Source: Alsobacter ponti (lineage in GTDB: Bacteria; Pseudomonadota; Alphaproteobacteria; Rhizobiales; Beijerinckiaceae). From it: a stretch of 64,000 bases of DNA. The notes under the pieces were generated by a model, which worked only from the letters and a program-made list of their open reading frames with translations, searched no databases and was not told the origin of the DNA. The stretch's first letter is position 1, and every line of letters starts with the position of its first letter. The stretch lies in NCBI RefSeq assembly GCF_024294805.1, contig NZ_JANCLU010000015.1:1-64000 (forward strand). Reading direction: 5' to 3'. A program made the translations under genes and the position numbers. Positions 55,729 to 64,000 of the stretch are shown here, in pieces.

Positions 55729-56469
55729 ATGTCCGAGCAAACCCTCATAGACCGGCTCAACGCCGAGGCGCGCGAGCGCAAGTGGCCGAACGTGCGCCCG
55801 CGCGACGCCGCGACGCTGATCGTCGTCGACCGCTCCGGCCGCGCGCCCAAGCTGCTGATGGGCCGCCGCCACGAGGGGCACAAGTTCATGCCCGGCAAGT
55901 TCGTGTTCCCCGGCGGCCGCGTCGAGGCGGGCGACAGGCGCATGGTCGCCGCCGGCGCGCTCGAACCCAAGGTGGAGGAGCGGCTGATGGCGCGCGTGCT
56001 GCGCCCCTCCGCGTCCCGCGCCCGCGCCTTGGCGCTTGCCGCCATCCGCGAGACGTTCGAGGAGACCGGCCTGCTGCTCGGCACCAAGGAGTTCGGCGCC
56101 CCGGAAGGTGTGCCGGAGGGCCCGTGGTCGGAGTTCGCCGGCCACGGCGTGTTCCCGGACCTCGAGGCCCTGCACTTCGTGGCCCGCGCCATCACGCCGC
56201 CGCGCCGGCCCAAGCGCTTCGACACGCGCTTCTTCGCCGTCGACAGCCGCGCCATCGCCGGGCAGGTCGAGGGCGTCGTCGGGCCGAACACCGAGCTGGT
56301 GGAGCTGTGCTGGGTCACCACGCGCGAGGCGCAGAAGCTCGACCTGCCGGTCATCACCAGCGTCATCATCAACGAGCTGGTGCAGCGGATCGAGGCCGGC
56401 ATGCCCCTGTGGAAGCCGGTTCCCTTCTTCTACGAGCGCCAGCGCCAGTTCCAGCGCGAGGAGCTGTAG
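55729..56469 (+). CDS. NUDIX hydrolase
   Basis: A 246-residue NUDIX-fold hydrolase. The box is split: GKFVFPGGRVEAGD, then an insert of about 35 residues, then AAIRETFEETGLLLG, where the REx2EExG metal site is intact. This layout is typical of the larger NUDT19/NudL-like members that cleave CoA or nucleotide diphosphates; the substrate cannot be fixed. The C-terminus KPVPFFYERQRQFQREEL is also kept in alphaproteobacterial homologues. ATG 55729 is chosen, without a strong ribosome site. Confidence 0.9.
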   Translation: MSEQTLIDRLNAEARERKWPNVRPRDAATLIVVDRSGRAPKLLMGRRHEGHKFMPGKFVFPGGRVEAGDRRMVAAGALEPKVEERLMARVLRPSASRARALALAAIRETFEETGLLLGTKEFGAPEGVPEGPWSEFAGHGVFPDLEALHFVARAITPPRRPKRFDTRFFAVDSRAIAGQVEGVVGPNTELVELCWVTTREAQKLDLPVITSVIINELVQRIEAGMPLWKPVPFFYERQRQFQREEL

Positions 56470-56486
56470 AGCGCCTCGCCCCCGCC

Positions 56487-56514
56487 TTGACAAGCGGGCG
56501 TTTATGGCTAGTTT
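56487..56514 (+). promoter_or_regulatory. Sigma-70-type promoter of rpmG
   Basis: TTGACA at 56487-56492 is a perfect -35, and TAGTTT at 56509-56514 after a 16-base spacer is an acceptable -10 for alphaproteobacteria. It begins 18 bases after the NUDIX stop and would give a leader of about 88 bases before the rpmG ATG. Confidence 0.6.
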
Positions 56515-56608
56515 GCCGGCCAACGCACGGCCGGTCCCTGACCGGCCCGCTTGCTTTTGAATTCACGACACTGGTCGCCCCCGGCGGCTGACACGAAGGA
56601 AGACCGCC

Positions 56609-56776
56609 ATGGCGAAGGCGACCACCATCAAGATCAAGCTGCTGTCGACGGCCGACACGGGCTATTTCTACGTGACGAAGAAGAACTCGCGCACGATGAC
56701 CGACAAGCTGTCGCTCAAGAAGTACGACCCGGTCGCGAAGAAGCACGTTGAGTTCAAGGAAACCAAGATCAAGTGA
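56609..56776 (+). CDS. rpmG: 50S ribosomal protein L33
   Basis: A 55-residue ribosomal protein: [20 protein letters not shown], then [20 protein letters not shown], then the [14 protein letters not shown] end. This is the cysteine-free (zinc-independent) L33 form usual in proteobacteria. AAGGAAGA lies at normal distance before the ATG. It has its own promoter upstream and its own terminator downstream, so it is a single-gene unit. Too short for many gene-finding cut-offs, but unmistakable. Confidence 0.97.
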   Translation: MAKATTIKIKLLSTADTGYFYVTKKNSRTMTDKLSLKKYDPVAKKHVEFKETKIK

Positions 56777-56824
56777 TCTTGGCCGGCGTCGCCGACCGGC
56801 GGCGCATCAGTTTTCCAAGGAAAG

Positions 56825-56848
56825 AGCCGCCTTCCGGGCGGCTTTTTT
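56825..56848 (+). terminator. Intrinsic terminator of rpmG
   Basis: AGCCGCC (56825-56831) pairs with GGCGGCT (56837-56843) around a 5-base loop, followed directly by a run of five T beyond the stem. It lies 48 bases after the rpmG stop. A near-identical stem lies 90 bases further on in the opposite orientation. Confidence 0.85.
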
Positions 56849-56911
56849 GCGTTTTCGCGGCGCCCTCGCAAGGTCGCGCCGCGGGCCGCTGCTCGAGAGT
56901 GTCGGATCGCC

Positions 56912-56939
56912 AAGAAAAAAGCCGCCCATCGGGCGGCTT
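56912..56939 (-). terminator. Intrinsic terminator facing the minus strand (divK side)
   Basis: Read on the minus strand, GCCGCCC and GGGCGGC form a 7-bp stem (56921-56937) with a 3-base loop, extended by AA/TT, followed by a run of T ending TTTTTTCTTG. It most likely stops the divK transcript, about 310 bases after the divK stop. The same core stem is used by the rpmG terminator. Confidence 0.75.
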
Positions 56940-57251
56940 CTTGACCTGCGGCGCTGGCGCGATTCGCGCGTGACGCCCGAAGAGGGTGGCCGGCCAGGAA
57001 CGTCGGAGGAGGCCTCTCCTTCGCTCCTGAGCCGGCCGAACCCCACGGGACCCAGGAGATGCGGCGGACCTGAGCATCCGTAGGGTGGGTTGAGCGGAGG
57101 GCCATCCGGAGAAGGCGTCCCCTGCTCTTGATGAAACACTAGCGCAGGGTTTGGCGGTCGCCAAGCGTTCGGAGGCGACTGAATTTGTTGACCTTGCATT
57201 AACGTAAAGCGACAGCGTTAAAGCAACGCACGAGCCCGGCGAAGGTTCCGC

Positions 57252-57623
57252 TCAAGCATCCCCGAGGTAAGTCCGGACCGTCTCCAAAAACTTGGAGACG
57301 GAGATCGGCTTGGACAGGTAGGCCTCGCATCCCTTGCGGCGGATGCGCTCCTCGTCGCCCTTCATGGCGAAGGCGGTGATGGCGATGATGGGGATGGCGC
57401 GCAGGGCCTCGTCGCCCTTGATCCACTCCGTCACGTCCTCGCCCGAGACCTCCGGGAGCTGGATGTCCATCAGGATCAGGTCGGGCGTGTGCCGGCGCGC
57501 CAGCTCGATCGCCTCGACGCCGCTCGAGGTCTTCAGCGTGGCGTAGCCGTGCGCTTCCAGCAGATCGTTGAAGAGCTTCATGTTGAGCTCGTTGTCTTCG
57601 ACGATCAGTACTGTCTTGCCCAT
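57252..57623 (-). CDS. divK: Single-domain response regulator DivK
   Basis: DivK is the receiver-only regulator that links the DivJ/PleC kinases to DivL-CckA and so to CtrA in alphaproteobacterial cell cycles. The 123 residues carry [19 protein letters not shown], the phospho-acceptor Asp53 in [29 protein letters not shown] (Thr switch), and the Lys in [20 protein letters not shown]. This matches DivK almost end to end. AAGGGA precedes ATG 57623. PleD, often its partner gene, is not in the window. It diverges from the DUF3572 gene. Confidence 0.96.
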   Translation of the reverse strand: MGKTVLIVEDNELNMKLFNDLLEAHGYATLKTSSGVEAIELARRHTPDLILMDIQLPEVSGEDVTEWIKGDEALRAIPIIAITAFAMKGDEERIRRKGCEAYLSKPISVSKFLETVRTYLGDA

Positions 57624-57721
57624 TCGAACGGTCCCTTGGCGTCGCCGCCTCGCCGGAGCGCCCGGCTTTCGGATATAACCAAAACATGTTGATGAAACAC
57701 AAAACCGATCCGGAGTCCCGC

Positions 57722-58021
57722 ATGAACAGGCCGGACCGCGCCCAGGACGCGGCGCAGGCCCTCGCCGTCGAGGCGCTGGGCTTTCTCGCCTCCGATCCCG
57801 AGCGCCTGACACGCTTTCTGGACCTCACCGGCCTGACCCCGGAGACGGTGCGGCGGGCGGCCGAATCGCCCGGCTTCTTCGTCGCGGTGCTCGACCACCT
57901 CGCCGGCGACGAATCGCTGCTGCTGACTTTCGCCGCCAACGCGGACGTGCCGCCGCAGCGCGTGCTGGCAGCCCGCGACCTGCTGGCCGGGCCGAACGCC
58001 ATGGGCCTGCGCGAAGGCTGA
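57722..58021 (+). CDS. DUF3572 family protein
   Basis: A 99-residue soluble helical protein ([21 protein letters not shown]-like repeats of short helices; [20 protein letters not shown]) that matches DUF3572, a family limited mainly to alphaproteobacteria and typically beside divK/dinB. Function unknown. ATG 57722 is chosen because CGGAG lies six bases upstream; ATG 57686 or 57692 would add about ten residues without a ribosome site. It is followed by dinB after six bases, so the two are likely co-transcribed. Confidence 0.85.
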   Translation: MNRPDRAQDAAQALAVEALGFLASDPERLTRFLDLTGLTPETVRRAAESPGFFVAVLDHLAGDESLLLTFAANADVPPQRVLAARDLLAGPNAMGLREG

Positions 58022-58027
58022 TCGTCG

Positions 58028-59341
58028 ATGTCGCAGCCCGGCCCACCCGCCGAAGCGTCCCCGGAACGGCCCGTGCCGGTCTGCCGGGACTGCCTGGCGC
58101 GCGGGCCGGCTCGCCCGGGGCGGCGCTGCTCCGCGTGCGGCTCGCCCCGCCTGCTCGACCACCCCGAGCTCGACGCGCTCGCCATCGCCCATGTCGACTG
58201 CGACGCCTTCTTCGCCTCGATCGAGAAGCGGGACGACCCCTCGCTGGCCGACAAGCCGGTCATCGTGGGCGGCGGCAAGCGCGGCGTCGTCTCCACCGCC
58301 TGCTACATCGCCCGCACCTACGGCGTGCGCTCGGCCATGCCGATGTTCAAGGCGCTGGAGGCGTGTCCCGACGCCGTCGTCATCAAGCCCGACATCGATA
58401 AATACGCGGCCGAGGGAAGGCGCATCCGCCAGATGATGCTGGACATGACGCCTTTGGTGGAGCCGGTGTCGATCGACGAGGCGTTCCTGGACCTCTCGGG
58501 CACGCAGCGCCTGCACGGGGCGAGCCCCGCCGTGACGCTGCTGCGCTTCGCCCGGCGCGTCGAGGAGGAGACGGGGCTCGGCGTCTCTGTCGGGCTCTCC
58601 TGCAACAAGTTCCTCGCCAAGATCGCCTCCGACCTCGACAAGCCGCGCGGCTTCGCGATCATCGGCCGCGCCGAGGCCGAGAGCTTCCTCGCCGGCAAGC
58701 CGGTCGACATCTTCCCCGGCGTCGGCCGGGTGACGCAGGAGCGCCTGGCGCGCGACGGCGTGCGGCTGGTCGCCGACCTCCAGCGCTTCGGCGAGCGCGA
58801 GCTGGCGCGCCGCTACGGCGAGGAGGGCCTGCGCCTCGCCCGGCTGGCGCGCGGCGAGGACCGCCGGCCCGTCCGCCCCGAGCGCGAAACCAAGAGCATT
58901 TCGGCCGAGACCACGTTCGACGAGGACATCGGCGACCTCGAGCGCCTGCTGCCGACTTTGCTGCGCCTGTCCGAAAAGGTAGCCCGCCGCCTGCGCCGCG
59001 CCGGCTTCGCCGCGCGCGGCGTGACGCTGAAGCTCAAGACGCACGACTTCAAGACGCGCACCCGCGCCCGCATGATGCCGCCGACCCAGCTCGCCGCCCG
59101 CCTCTACGAGGCCGGAAGGGAGCTGCTCGCCCGCGAATGCGACGGCACGCGCTTTCGCCTCATCGGCATCGGCGCGTCGGAGATCGTGCCCGGCGACGAC
59201 GCCGACCGCGGCGACCTCGTCGACACCAAGGCCGCCCGGCAGGCCACCCGCGAACGCGCCGTCGACGCCCTGCGCGACAAGTTCGGCGGCGAAGCCGTCA
59301 TGAACGGCCTCGTCTTCTCGGCGCGACGGCGGAAGGACTGA
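58028..59341 (+). CDS. dinB: DNA polymerase IV (Y family)
   Basis: Error-prone translesion polymerase. The 437 residues have the Y-family catalytic sites [17 protein letters not shown] and [13 protein letters not shown], the steric region [20 protein letters not shown], thumb [16 protein letters not shown], and little-finger [20 protein letters not shown]. Ahead of the polymerase is an N-terminal extension of about 50 residues with four cysteines ([15 protein letters not shown]), a putative zinc ribbon seen in alphaproteobacterial DinB. No LexA site is obvious upstream. The gene end is partly duplicated in the downstream gap. Confidence 0.95.
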   Translation: MSQPGPPAEASPERPVPVCRDCLARGPARPGRRCSACGSPRLLDHPELDALAIAHVDCDAFFASIEKRDDPSLADKPVIVGGGKRGVVSTACYIARTYGVRSAMPMFKALEACPDAVVIKPDIDKYAAEGRRIRQMMLDMTPLVEPVSIDEAFLDLSGTQRLHGASPAVTLLRFARRVEEETGLGVSVGLSCNKFLAKIASDLDKPRGFAIIGRAEAESFLAGKPVDIFPGVGRVTQERLARDGVRLVADLQRFGERELARRYGEEGLRLARLARGEDRRPVRPERETKSISAETTFDEDIGDLERLLPTLLRLSEKVARRLRRAGFAARGVTLKLKTHDFKTRTRARMMPPTQLAARLYEAGRELLARECDGTRFRLIGIGASEIVPGDDADRGDLVDTKAARQATRERAVDALRDKFGGEAVMNGLVFSARRRKD

Positions 59342-59377
59342 GGAGGTGGAAATTCTCGGCGCGACGGCGGATGGACT
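59315..59377 (+). repeat. Tandem partial duplication of the dinB 3' end
   Basis: The 25 bases at 59315-59339, ending in the last codons of dinB (TTCTCGGCGCGACGGCGGAA, then GGACT), recur at 59353-59377 with one mismatch, giving a 38-base period. The second copy ends in TAG. It looks like a recent slip or copy event at the gene end. Confidence 0.85.
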
Positions 59378-59735
59378 AGAGCGCGCCGCTTCCGGGCGGA
59401 CGCCAGTCCGCCCCTGAAAGTGCGGGCTCCCAGCCCGCACGTCCCCGGAGCGGTGCAGCGCAAGCGGAACCGCATCCGGGGGCCAGCGCAATATGTCGCG
59501 CGTCAGCGCGTCCATATGGAAAAGGCTGATAAAGCGCCGCTTCTCGGCAACATCCATGCGCTGGGTCCCGGATGCCCCTCCGCTTTCGCTCCGGGGCTCC
59601 GGGAACGGGACGGGCGGACGAGGTCCGCCCTTTGGGTTCCGGGAATGGGCGGATGGGGTCCGCCCTTTAGGCTGCGGGCCTCTGGCCCACCCTTTGAGAT
59701 TATGCTTCGGGGCTTCGGGGCCGGGGCCGGCCCGA
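59342..59735. other. Gap after dinB with REP-like hairpin cluster
   Basis: 394 bases without a supported gene between convergent dinB and eipB. Besides the duplicated dinB end and the hairpins listed separately, the middle part (59440-59560) includes GGTGCAGCGCAAGCGGAACC and an ATG-containing stretch with no coding support. Its make-up, with short GC-rich dyads, differs from the other gaps. Confidence 0.5.
59394..59688. repeat. Cluster of five short palindromes (REP-like)
   Basis: Five hairpins: GGGCGGAC-GCCA-GTCCGCCC (59394-59413), a 9-bp stem GTGCGGGCT/AGCCCGCAC (59420-59440), GGGCGGAC-GAG-GTCCGCCC (59612-59630), GGGCGGAT-GGG-GTCCGCCC (59647-59665), and GGGCC-TCT-GGCCC (59676-59688). The first, third and fourth share the stem, and the third and fourth are a 22-base direct repeat ending CCCTTT, 35 bases apart. 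Confidence 0.75.
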
Positions 59736-60575
59736 CTACTTCGCGCACTCCGCGCTCTTGAGCACGTCGAGGCGCTTGAGGTCGCCGACGAGGCTGAAGT
59801 CGCCGTAGTCGAGCTTGAGCTTGCGCGAGACGCCGTTCTCCAGCACCTCGAAGGAGATGACATAGGCCGGCTGCTGCGTCGCCGAGCCCTCCTCGAAATA
59901 GGAAATCGACACCGGCCAGCGCGGGATCTTGTCCCAGCCGGCGGCCTTCAGCGGCTCGTCGGCCGCGTCGCCTTCGGCCTTCTTGCCGATCACGGCGAAG
60001 GTGTCGTAGGCCTTGCGACCCTTTTCCGAGCCGTCGTAGACGCGCGTTTCGAGCGTCGACTTGCCGTCCTGCGCGGCGGCGATCAGCGCCTCCATCTGGG
60101 CAGTCGGGAACATCGCGTCCTTCAGCTCGACGCTGGCGCGCTCGGGCTTGCGCAGGTCCACCGCCAGCTTGCCGCCGACCCGCCTCGCCTCCCCGTCCGT
60201 CGCCTCGGAGGGCTGCGGCGGGGTGCGAGTATCGGTGTTGAAGCGCATGCTCGCGCCATCCGCGGACTCGAAGGTCGAGGAGCGCGAGTCGGAGACGCGG
60301 CGGCCGACATCGCCGCCCGACAGCTCCGTGACCTGCCGGAAATTCACCGTGTAGCCCTCGCAGGCCGAGCCGGTGAACTCGTAGACGATGCGCCCGCGCG
60401 CGTTCTCCAGCCCGCCCGACGAGCTGCCCTCGGCGAGCACGAGGTCGTAGGTGGCGCGGTGCGCGGCCATGACGATGGCCTGCCCGGCCGAGGCGGACGA
60501 CGCGGCGGCGAACAGCGCGACGCCGGCGAGCAGGGCCGCGAGACCGGCGCGGGCGGGGGAGCAAGGACGGGGCAT
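59736..60575 (-). CDS. eipB: EipB-like cell envelope integrity protein (DUF1849)
   Basis: A 279-residue periplasmic protein with a signal peptide (about 1-30, ending SSASAGQA) and the DUF1849 beta-rich body: AAHRATYDLVLAEGSSSGGL, YEFTGSACEGYTVNFRQVTE, and the C-terminal LDVLKSAECAK. The two cysteines, one in ACEGY and one in SAEC, match the pair that forms the disulfide clamping the beta-spiral of Brucella EipB, which is needed for envelope strength. GGAG lies eight bases before ATG 60575. It is convergent with dinB and divergent from the RidA gene. Confidence 0.9.
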   Translation of the reverse strand: MPRPCSPARAGLAALLAGVALFAAASSASAGQAIVMAAHRATYDLVLAEGSSSGGLENARGRIVYEFTGSACEGYTVNFRQVTELSGGDVGRRVSDSRSSTFESADGASMRFNTDTRTPPQPSEATDGEARRVGGKLAVDLRKPERASVELKDAMFPTAQMEALIAAAQDGKSTLETRVYDGSEKGRKAYDTFAVIGKKAEGDAADEPLKAAGWDKIPRWPVSISYFEEGSATQQPAYVISFEVLENGVSRKLKLDYGDFSLVGDLKRLDVLKSAECAK

Positions 60576-60775
60576 GGGAGTCTCCGTTTGGCGACTAAGA
60601 TAGGCGCGGCCCCTTGCGGCGGCAATGCGGCGGCGGCGTGTCGGACCGGCGTCTCGCAGGCGCGCCGCTGTCATCCCTCCGAGCGCGGGCTTGAAGGCGG
60701 CCGGGCGATGCGCCACAAGTCGGGCCTCAGAGCGTTTCGGGCCGGATCGCCGGCCGCCTGCCAGCGAGGACCGTC

Positions 60776-61243
60776 ATGACCGTGGAAGCCCGCCTCAAGG
60801 ACCTGGGCATCGTGCTGCCCTCCCCCGCCGCCCCCGTCGCCAACTACGTGCCGGCGGTGCGCAGCGGCAATCTGCTGATCGTCTCCGGCCAGCTCTGCCT
60901 CGGGCTCGACGGCAAGCTCGCGCCCGAGCATGTCGGCAAGCTCGGCGCCGAGGTGACGGCGGAGACCGGGTACAAGGCCGCCCGCCTGTGCGCCATCAAC
61001 GTGCTGGCGCAGGCCCGCGCGGCGCTGGGATCGCTGGACGCCGTCGCCCGCTGCGTGCGGCTCGGCGGCTTCATCAACGCCGTGCCGAGCTACGCGGCGC
61101 TGGCCGGCGTGATGAACGGCGCTTCCGACCTGATGGTCGAGGCGCTCGGCGACAAGGGACGGCACGCCCGCTCCACCATCGGCGTCGCCGAACTGCCGCT
61201 CGACGCCTGCGTCGAGGTCGAAGCCATGTTCGAGGTCGCCTGA
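60776..61243 (+). CDS. RidA/YjgF-family protein (YoaB-like)
   Basis: A 155-residue trimeric-fold protein with YVPAVRSGNLLIVSGQLCLG, INVLAQARAALGSLDAVARC, and the ligand-site end ARSTIGVAELPLDACVEVEA where the family Arg and Glu are kept. RidA proteins hydrolyse reactive enamine/imine intermediates, though this longer subgroup is less studied. The stop overlaps the next ATG (TGATG), so it is coupled to the glycerophosphodiesterase. ATG 60776 follows a GAGGAC. Confidence 0.9.
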   Translation: MTVEARLKDLGIVLPSPAAPVANYVPAVRSGNLLIVSGQLCLGLDGKLAPEHVGKLGAEVTAETGYKAARLCAINVLAQARAALGSLDAVARCVRLGGFINAVPSYAALAGVMNGASDLMVEALGDKGRHARSTIGVAELPLDACVEVEAMFEVA

Positions 61244-61989
61244 TGGCGGCCCCCGCCTGGCTGACCGCGCGGCCCATCGCCCATCGCGGCCTGCACGACC
61301 GCAAGGCCGGGGTGATCGAGAACTCCATCGGCGCGGCCCGGGCGGCGATCGCCGGCGGCTTCGCCATCGAGTGCGACGTGCAGCTGACGCGCGACCTCGA
61401 CGCGGTGGTGTTCCACGACTGGACGCTCGACCGCCTCACCGCCGCGACCGGCCGCGTCGTCGAGCGCACGGCGGCGGAGCTGGCCGGCCTGACGCTGCGC
61501 GACAGCGCCGATGCCATCCCCACCCTCGCCGCCTTCCTCGGCGAACTCGCCGGGCGCACGCCGCTGGTGCTCGAGATCAAGAGCGCCTTCAATGGCGACC
61601 TGCGCCTCGCGCGGCGGGTCGCCGAGGTGGTCGGTGCGTACAATGGACCGGTGGCGCTGAAGTCGTTTGACCCCGACGTCGTCGCCGCCCTGCGCGACCT
61701 CGCGCCGGACCGGCCGCGCGGCGTCGTCGGCGAGCACGACTACGAGCACGGCGAGTGGGAGGCGCTGACGCCGGCGCGCAAGCACGCCTTGCGCAACCTG
61801 CTGCACTGGCCGGACTCGCGGCCGGACTTCCTGTCCTGGCAGGTCAAGGACCTGGAAACCGCGCCGCCCTTCCTCGCCCGCCACGCCATCGGCGTGCCGG
61901 TGATGAGCTGGACGGTGCGCACCCCCGCCCAGCGCGAGTTGGCGGCGGCCCATGCCGACCAGATGGTGTTCGAGGGCTTCACGCCCTGA
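61243..61989 (+). CDS. Glycerophosphodiester phosphodiesterase
   Basis: A 248-residue TIM-barrel enzyme that splits glycerophosphodiesters to glycerol-3-phosphate and alcohol. It has the His in ARPIAHRGLHD, ENSIGA with the metal Glu, GFAIECDVQLTRDLDAVVFH with Glu-Asp and the second catalytic His, and LVLEIKSAFNGD. No signal peptide, so it is cytosolic. It is coupled to RidA, and a hairpin follows its stop by 16 bases. Confidence 0.93.
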   Translation: MAAPAWLTARPIAHRGLHDRKAGVIENSIGAARAAIAGGFAIECDVQLTRDLDAVVFHDWTLDRLTAATGRVVERTAAELAGLTLRDSADAIPTLAAFLGELAGRTPLVLEIKSAFNGDLRLARRVAEVVGAYNGPVALKSFDPDVVAALRDLAPDRPRGVVGEHDYEHGEWEALTPARKHALRNLLHWPDSRPDFLSWQVKDLETAPPFLARHAIGVPVMSWTVRTPAQRELAAAHADQMVFEGFTP

Positions 61990-62004
61990 CCCGACACTGA
62001 CGCG

Positions 62005-62041
62005 ACCCGGGCGCGCAAAGCCGCCGCGCGCTCGCCCGGGT
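62005..62041 (+). terminator. Hairpin after the glycerophosphodiesterase gene
   Basis: ACCCGGGCG (62005-62013) pairs with CGCCCGGGT (62033-62041), with inner GC-rich pairs possible. It lies 16 bases past the stop and 58 bases before the next gene. No U-run. Confidence 0.5.
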
Positions 62042-62099
62042 TGCGGCGGCCGCGCGCGGCCCTAGCTTAGAGGACACCGTCGCCCGAGCGCCCGCCCGC

Positions 62100-63353
<1,254 letters not shown>

Positions 63354-63412
63354 CCGCTTGACGCCGGCCCCGCCGGTTGCGAGACGAAGGCGACCGTCAT
63401 CGGAGCATGCCC

Positions 63413-63838
63413 ATGAGCGAGACCTACGACAGCAACAACGTGTTCGCGAAGATCCTGCGGGGCGAACTGCCTTGCGAGAAGGTCTACGAGGACGAGCACA
63501 CGCTGGCGTTCATGGACGTCATGCCCCGCGCCGACGGGCATGTGCTCGTGATCCCCAAGGTTCCGGCGCGCAATATCCTCGACATTCCCGCCGACGCGCT
63601 CGCCCACCTCGCCCGCGCCGTGCAGACGGTCGCCCGCGCGGTGAAGGCCGGGATGCAGGCCGACGGGCTCACGCTCCAGCAGTTCAACGAGCCGGCCGGT
63701 GGGCAGGTGGTGTTCCACATCCACATGCACGTGCTGCCGCGATGGAACGGCGTCGCTCTGCGCCCGCACACCGGCGCGATGGCCGATCCGGCCGTGCTGA
63801 AGGCCCATGCCGAGCGCATTCGCGCCGCCCTCGCCTGA
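63413..63838 (+). CDS. HIT-family protein (histidine triad nucleotide hydrolase)
   Basis: A 141-residue HIT protein with NNVFAKILRGELPCEKVYED, FMDVMPRADGHVLVIPK, and the catalytic triad in VVFHIHMHVLPRW. It should hydrolyse AMP-lysine or dinucleotide-type substrates; the exact one is open. ATG 63413 is used because CGGAG lies seven bases upstream; ATG 63407 would be too close to it. Confidence 0.94.
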   Translation: MSETYDSNNVFAKILRGELPCEKVYEDEHTLAFMDVMPRADGHVLVIPKVPARNILDIPADALAHLARAVQTVARAVKAGMQADGLTLQQFNEPAGGQVVFHIHMHVLPRWNGVALRPHTGAMADPAVLKAHAERIRAALA

Positions 63839-63856
63839 GCGCGGCGCGTCAGGCGG

Positions 63857-64000
63857 TCAGGGCTCGCGGGCGGCGTCCTTGCCGGACATGATGCTGAGCA
63901 GAGGCGCGGCCTTCACGTAGTCGCGCACCTGGAGCCAGCCCCACCACGCGGCGAGCGCCAGCGCGGGCACGACGATCCAGGCGACGATTTCCTCGAACCG
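63857..64000 (-). CDS. C-terminus of a small membrane protein (cut by window edge)
   Basis: The last 47 codons of a minus-strand gene: a hydrophobic segment (IVAWIVVPALALAAWWGWLQ), then VRDYVKAAPLLSIMSGKDA and a TGA at 63859-63857. The 5' part lies beyond the window. Codon use is like the neighbours. No family can be named from this piece. Confidence 0.5.
   Translation of the reverse strand, partial: RFEEIVAWIVVPALALAAWWGWLQVRDYVKAAPLLSIMSGKDAAREP

Larger units (their letters stand above)
56777..57251. other. Intergenic region between rpmG and divK
   Basis: No gene is supported. The left 170 bases carry two facing terminators. The middle (57000-57110, including GTAGGGTGGGTTGAGCGG) has the look of a short interspersed sequence found between genes, with open frames on both strands but no start, ribosome site or family match. 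The right end (57180-57230) is AT-richer and holds TTAACG and CGTTAA as a 6-bp inverted repeat 11 bases apart. Confidence 0.45.

Noticed and set aside
57605-59863. Minus-strand frame of about 750 codons opposite dinB
   Set aside because: Antisense of dinB; the portion in the gap has no recognisable domain and contains the hairpin repeats.

Overview
This 64 kb, GC-rich window reads as chromosome of an alphaproteobacterium, most likely Hyphomicrobiales (Rhizobiales). The grounds are the cell-cycle regulator DivK, an EipB-type envelope protein, a BA14K-like protein, a DUF3572 protein, GatCAB, the pyrB / PyrC-like / plsY / dprA / topA / rnr / rpmG / divK gene order, and dense coding with many 4-base ATGA or GTGA overlaps. 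I see no prophage, transposase or CRISPR array. The species cannot be named from the sequence alone.

Layout. 1-8.5 kb: an aerobic cobalamin (corrin ring) cluster, cobG(3' part)-cobH-cobI-cobJ, cobK (opposite strand), cobL-cobE-cobM, cbiD (opposite strand), cobB. CbiD stands where many aerobic pathways use CobF. 8.5-11 kb: an AEC-family permease and the SelO/YdiU AMPylase. 11.1-14.2 kb: a predicted periplasmic eight-heme cytochrome c with a TPR tail, preceded by a perfect FixK/FNR-type TTGA-N6-TCAA box, then a membrane-anchored BA14K-like protein. 14.2-22.2 kb: one 8 kb gene for a 2,672-residue secreted/surface protein with about 18 cadherin-like beta-sandwich repeats and a C-terminal autotransporter barrel. 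22.6 kb: tRNA-Ser(GCU).

22.8-30.5 kb: a divergently split peptide/opine-type ABC transporter. An XRE-cupin regulator, the solute-binding protein and an M24 metallopeptidase lie on the minus strand. Two permeases, two ATPases and a GAF-domain protein lie on the plus strand. An AT-rich palindromic operator-like region sits between the two arms. 30.5-38.7 kb: a Sel1-like protein, a glutathione S-transferase, a glutamine-synthetase-like ligase with an aldehyde dehydrogenase, an EamA exporter, an iron alcohol dehydrogenase, DedA and DUF2238 membrane proteins, and a GNAT. The ligase/ALDH/ADH set suggests amine or amino-alcohol breakdown through gamma-glutamyl intermediates (inference).

38.7-64 kb: mostly housekeeping. 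It holds gatB-X-gatA-gatC (X = a small membrane protein), a UPF0173 hydrolase, ruvX, a second AEC permease, pyrB with a dihydroorotase-like partner that has lost its metal ligands, plsY, dprA, topA, rnr, DUF983, NUDIX, rpmG, divK, DUF3572, dinB, eipB, a RidA-like protein, a glycerophosphodiesterase, a DUF482/GNAT protein and a HIT protein. Gaps hold a REP-like hairpin cluster behind dinB, a 16-bp palindrome upstream of topA, and GC-rich hairpin terminators. The points most worth following up are the FixK-box octaheme cytochrome, the giant repeat autotransporter, the regulator/ABC/peptidase/GAF module, and the frame break at the left edge of cobG.
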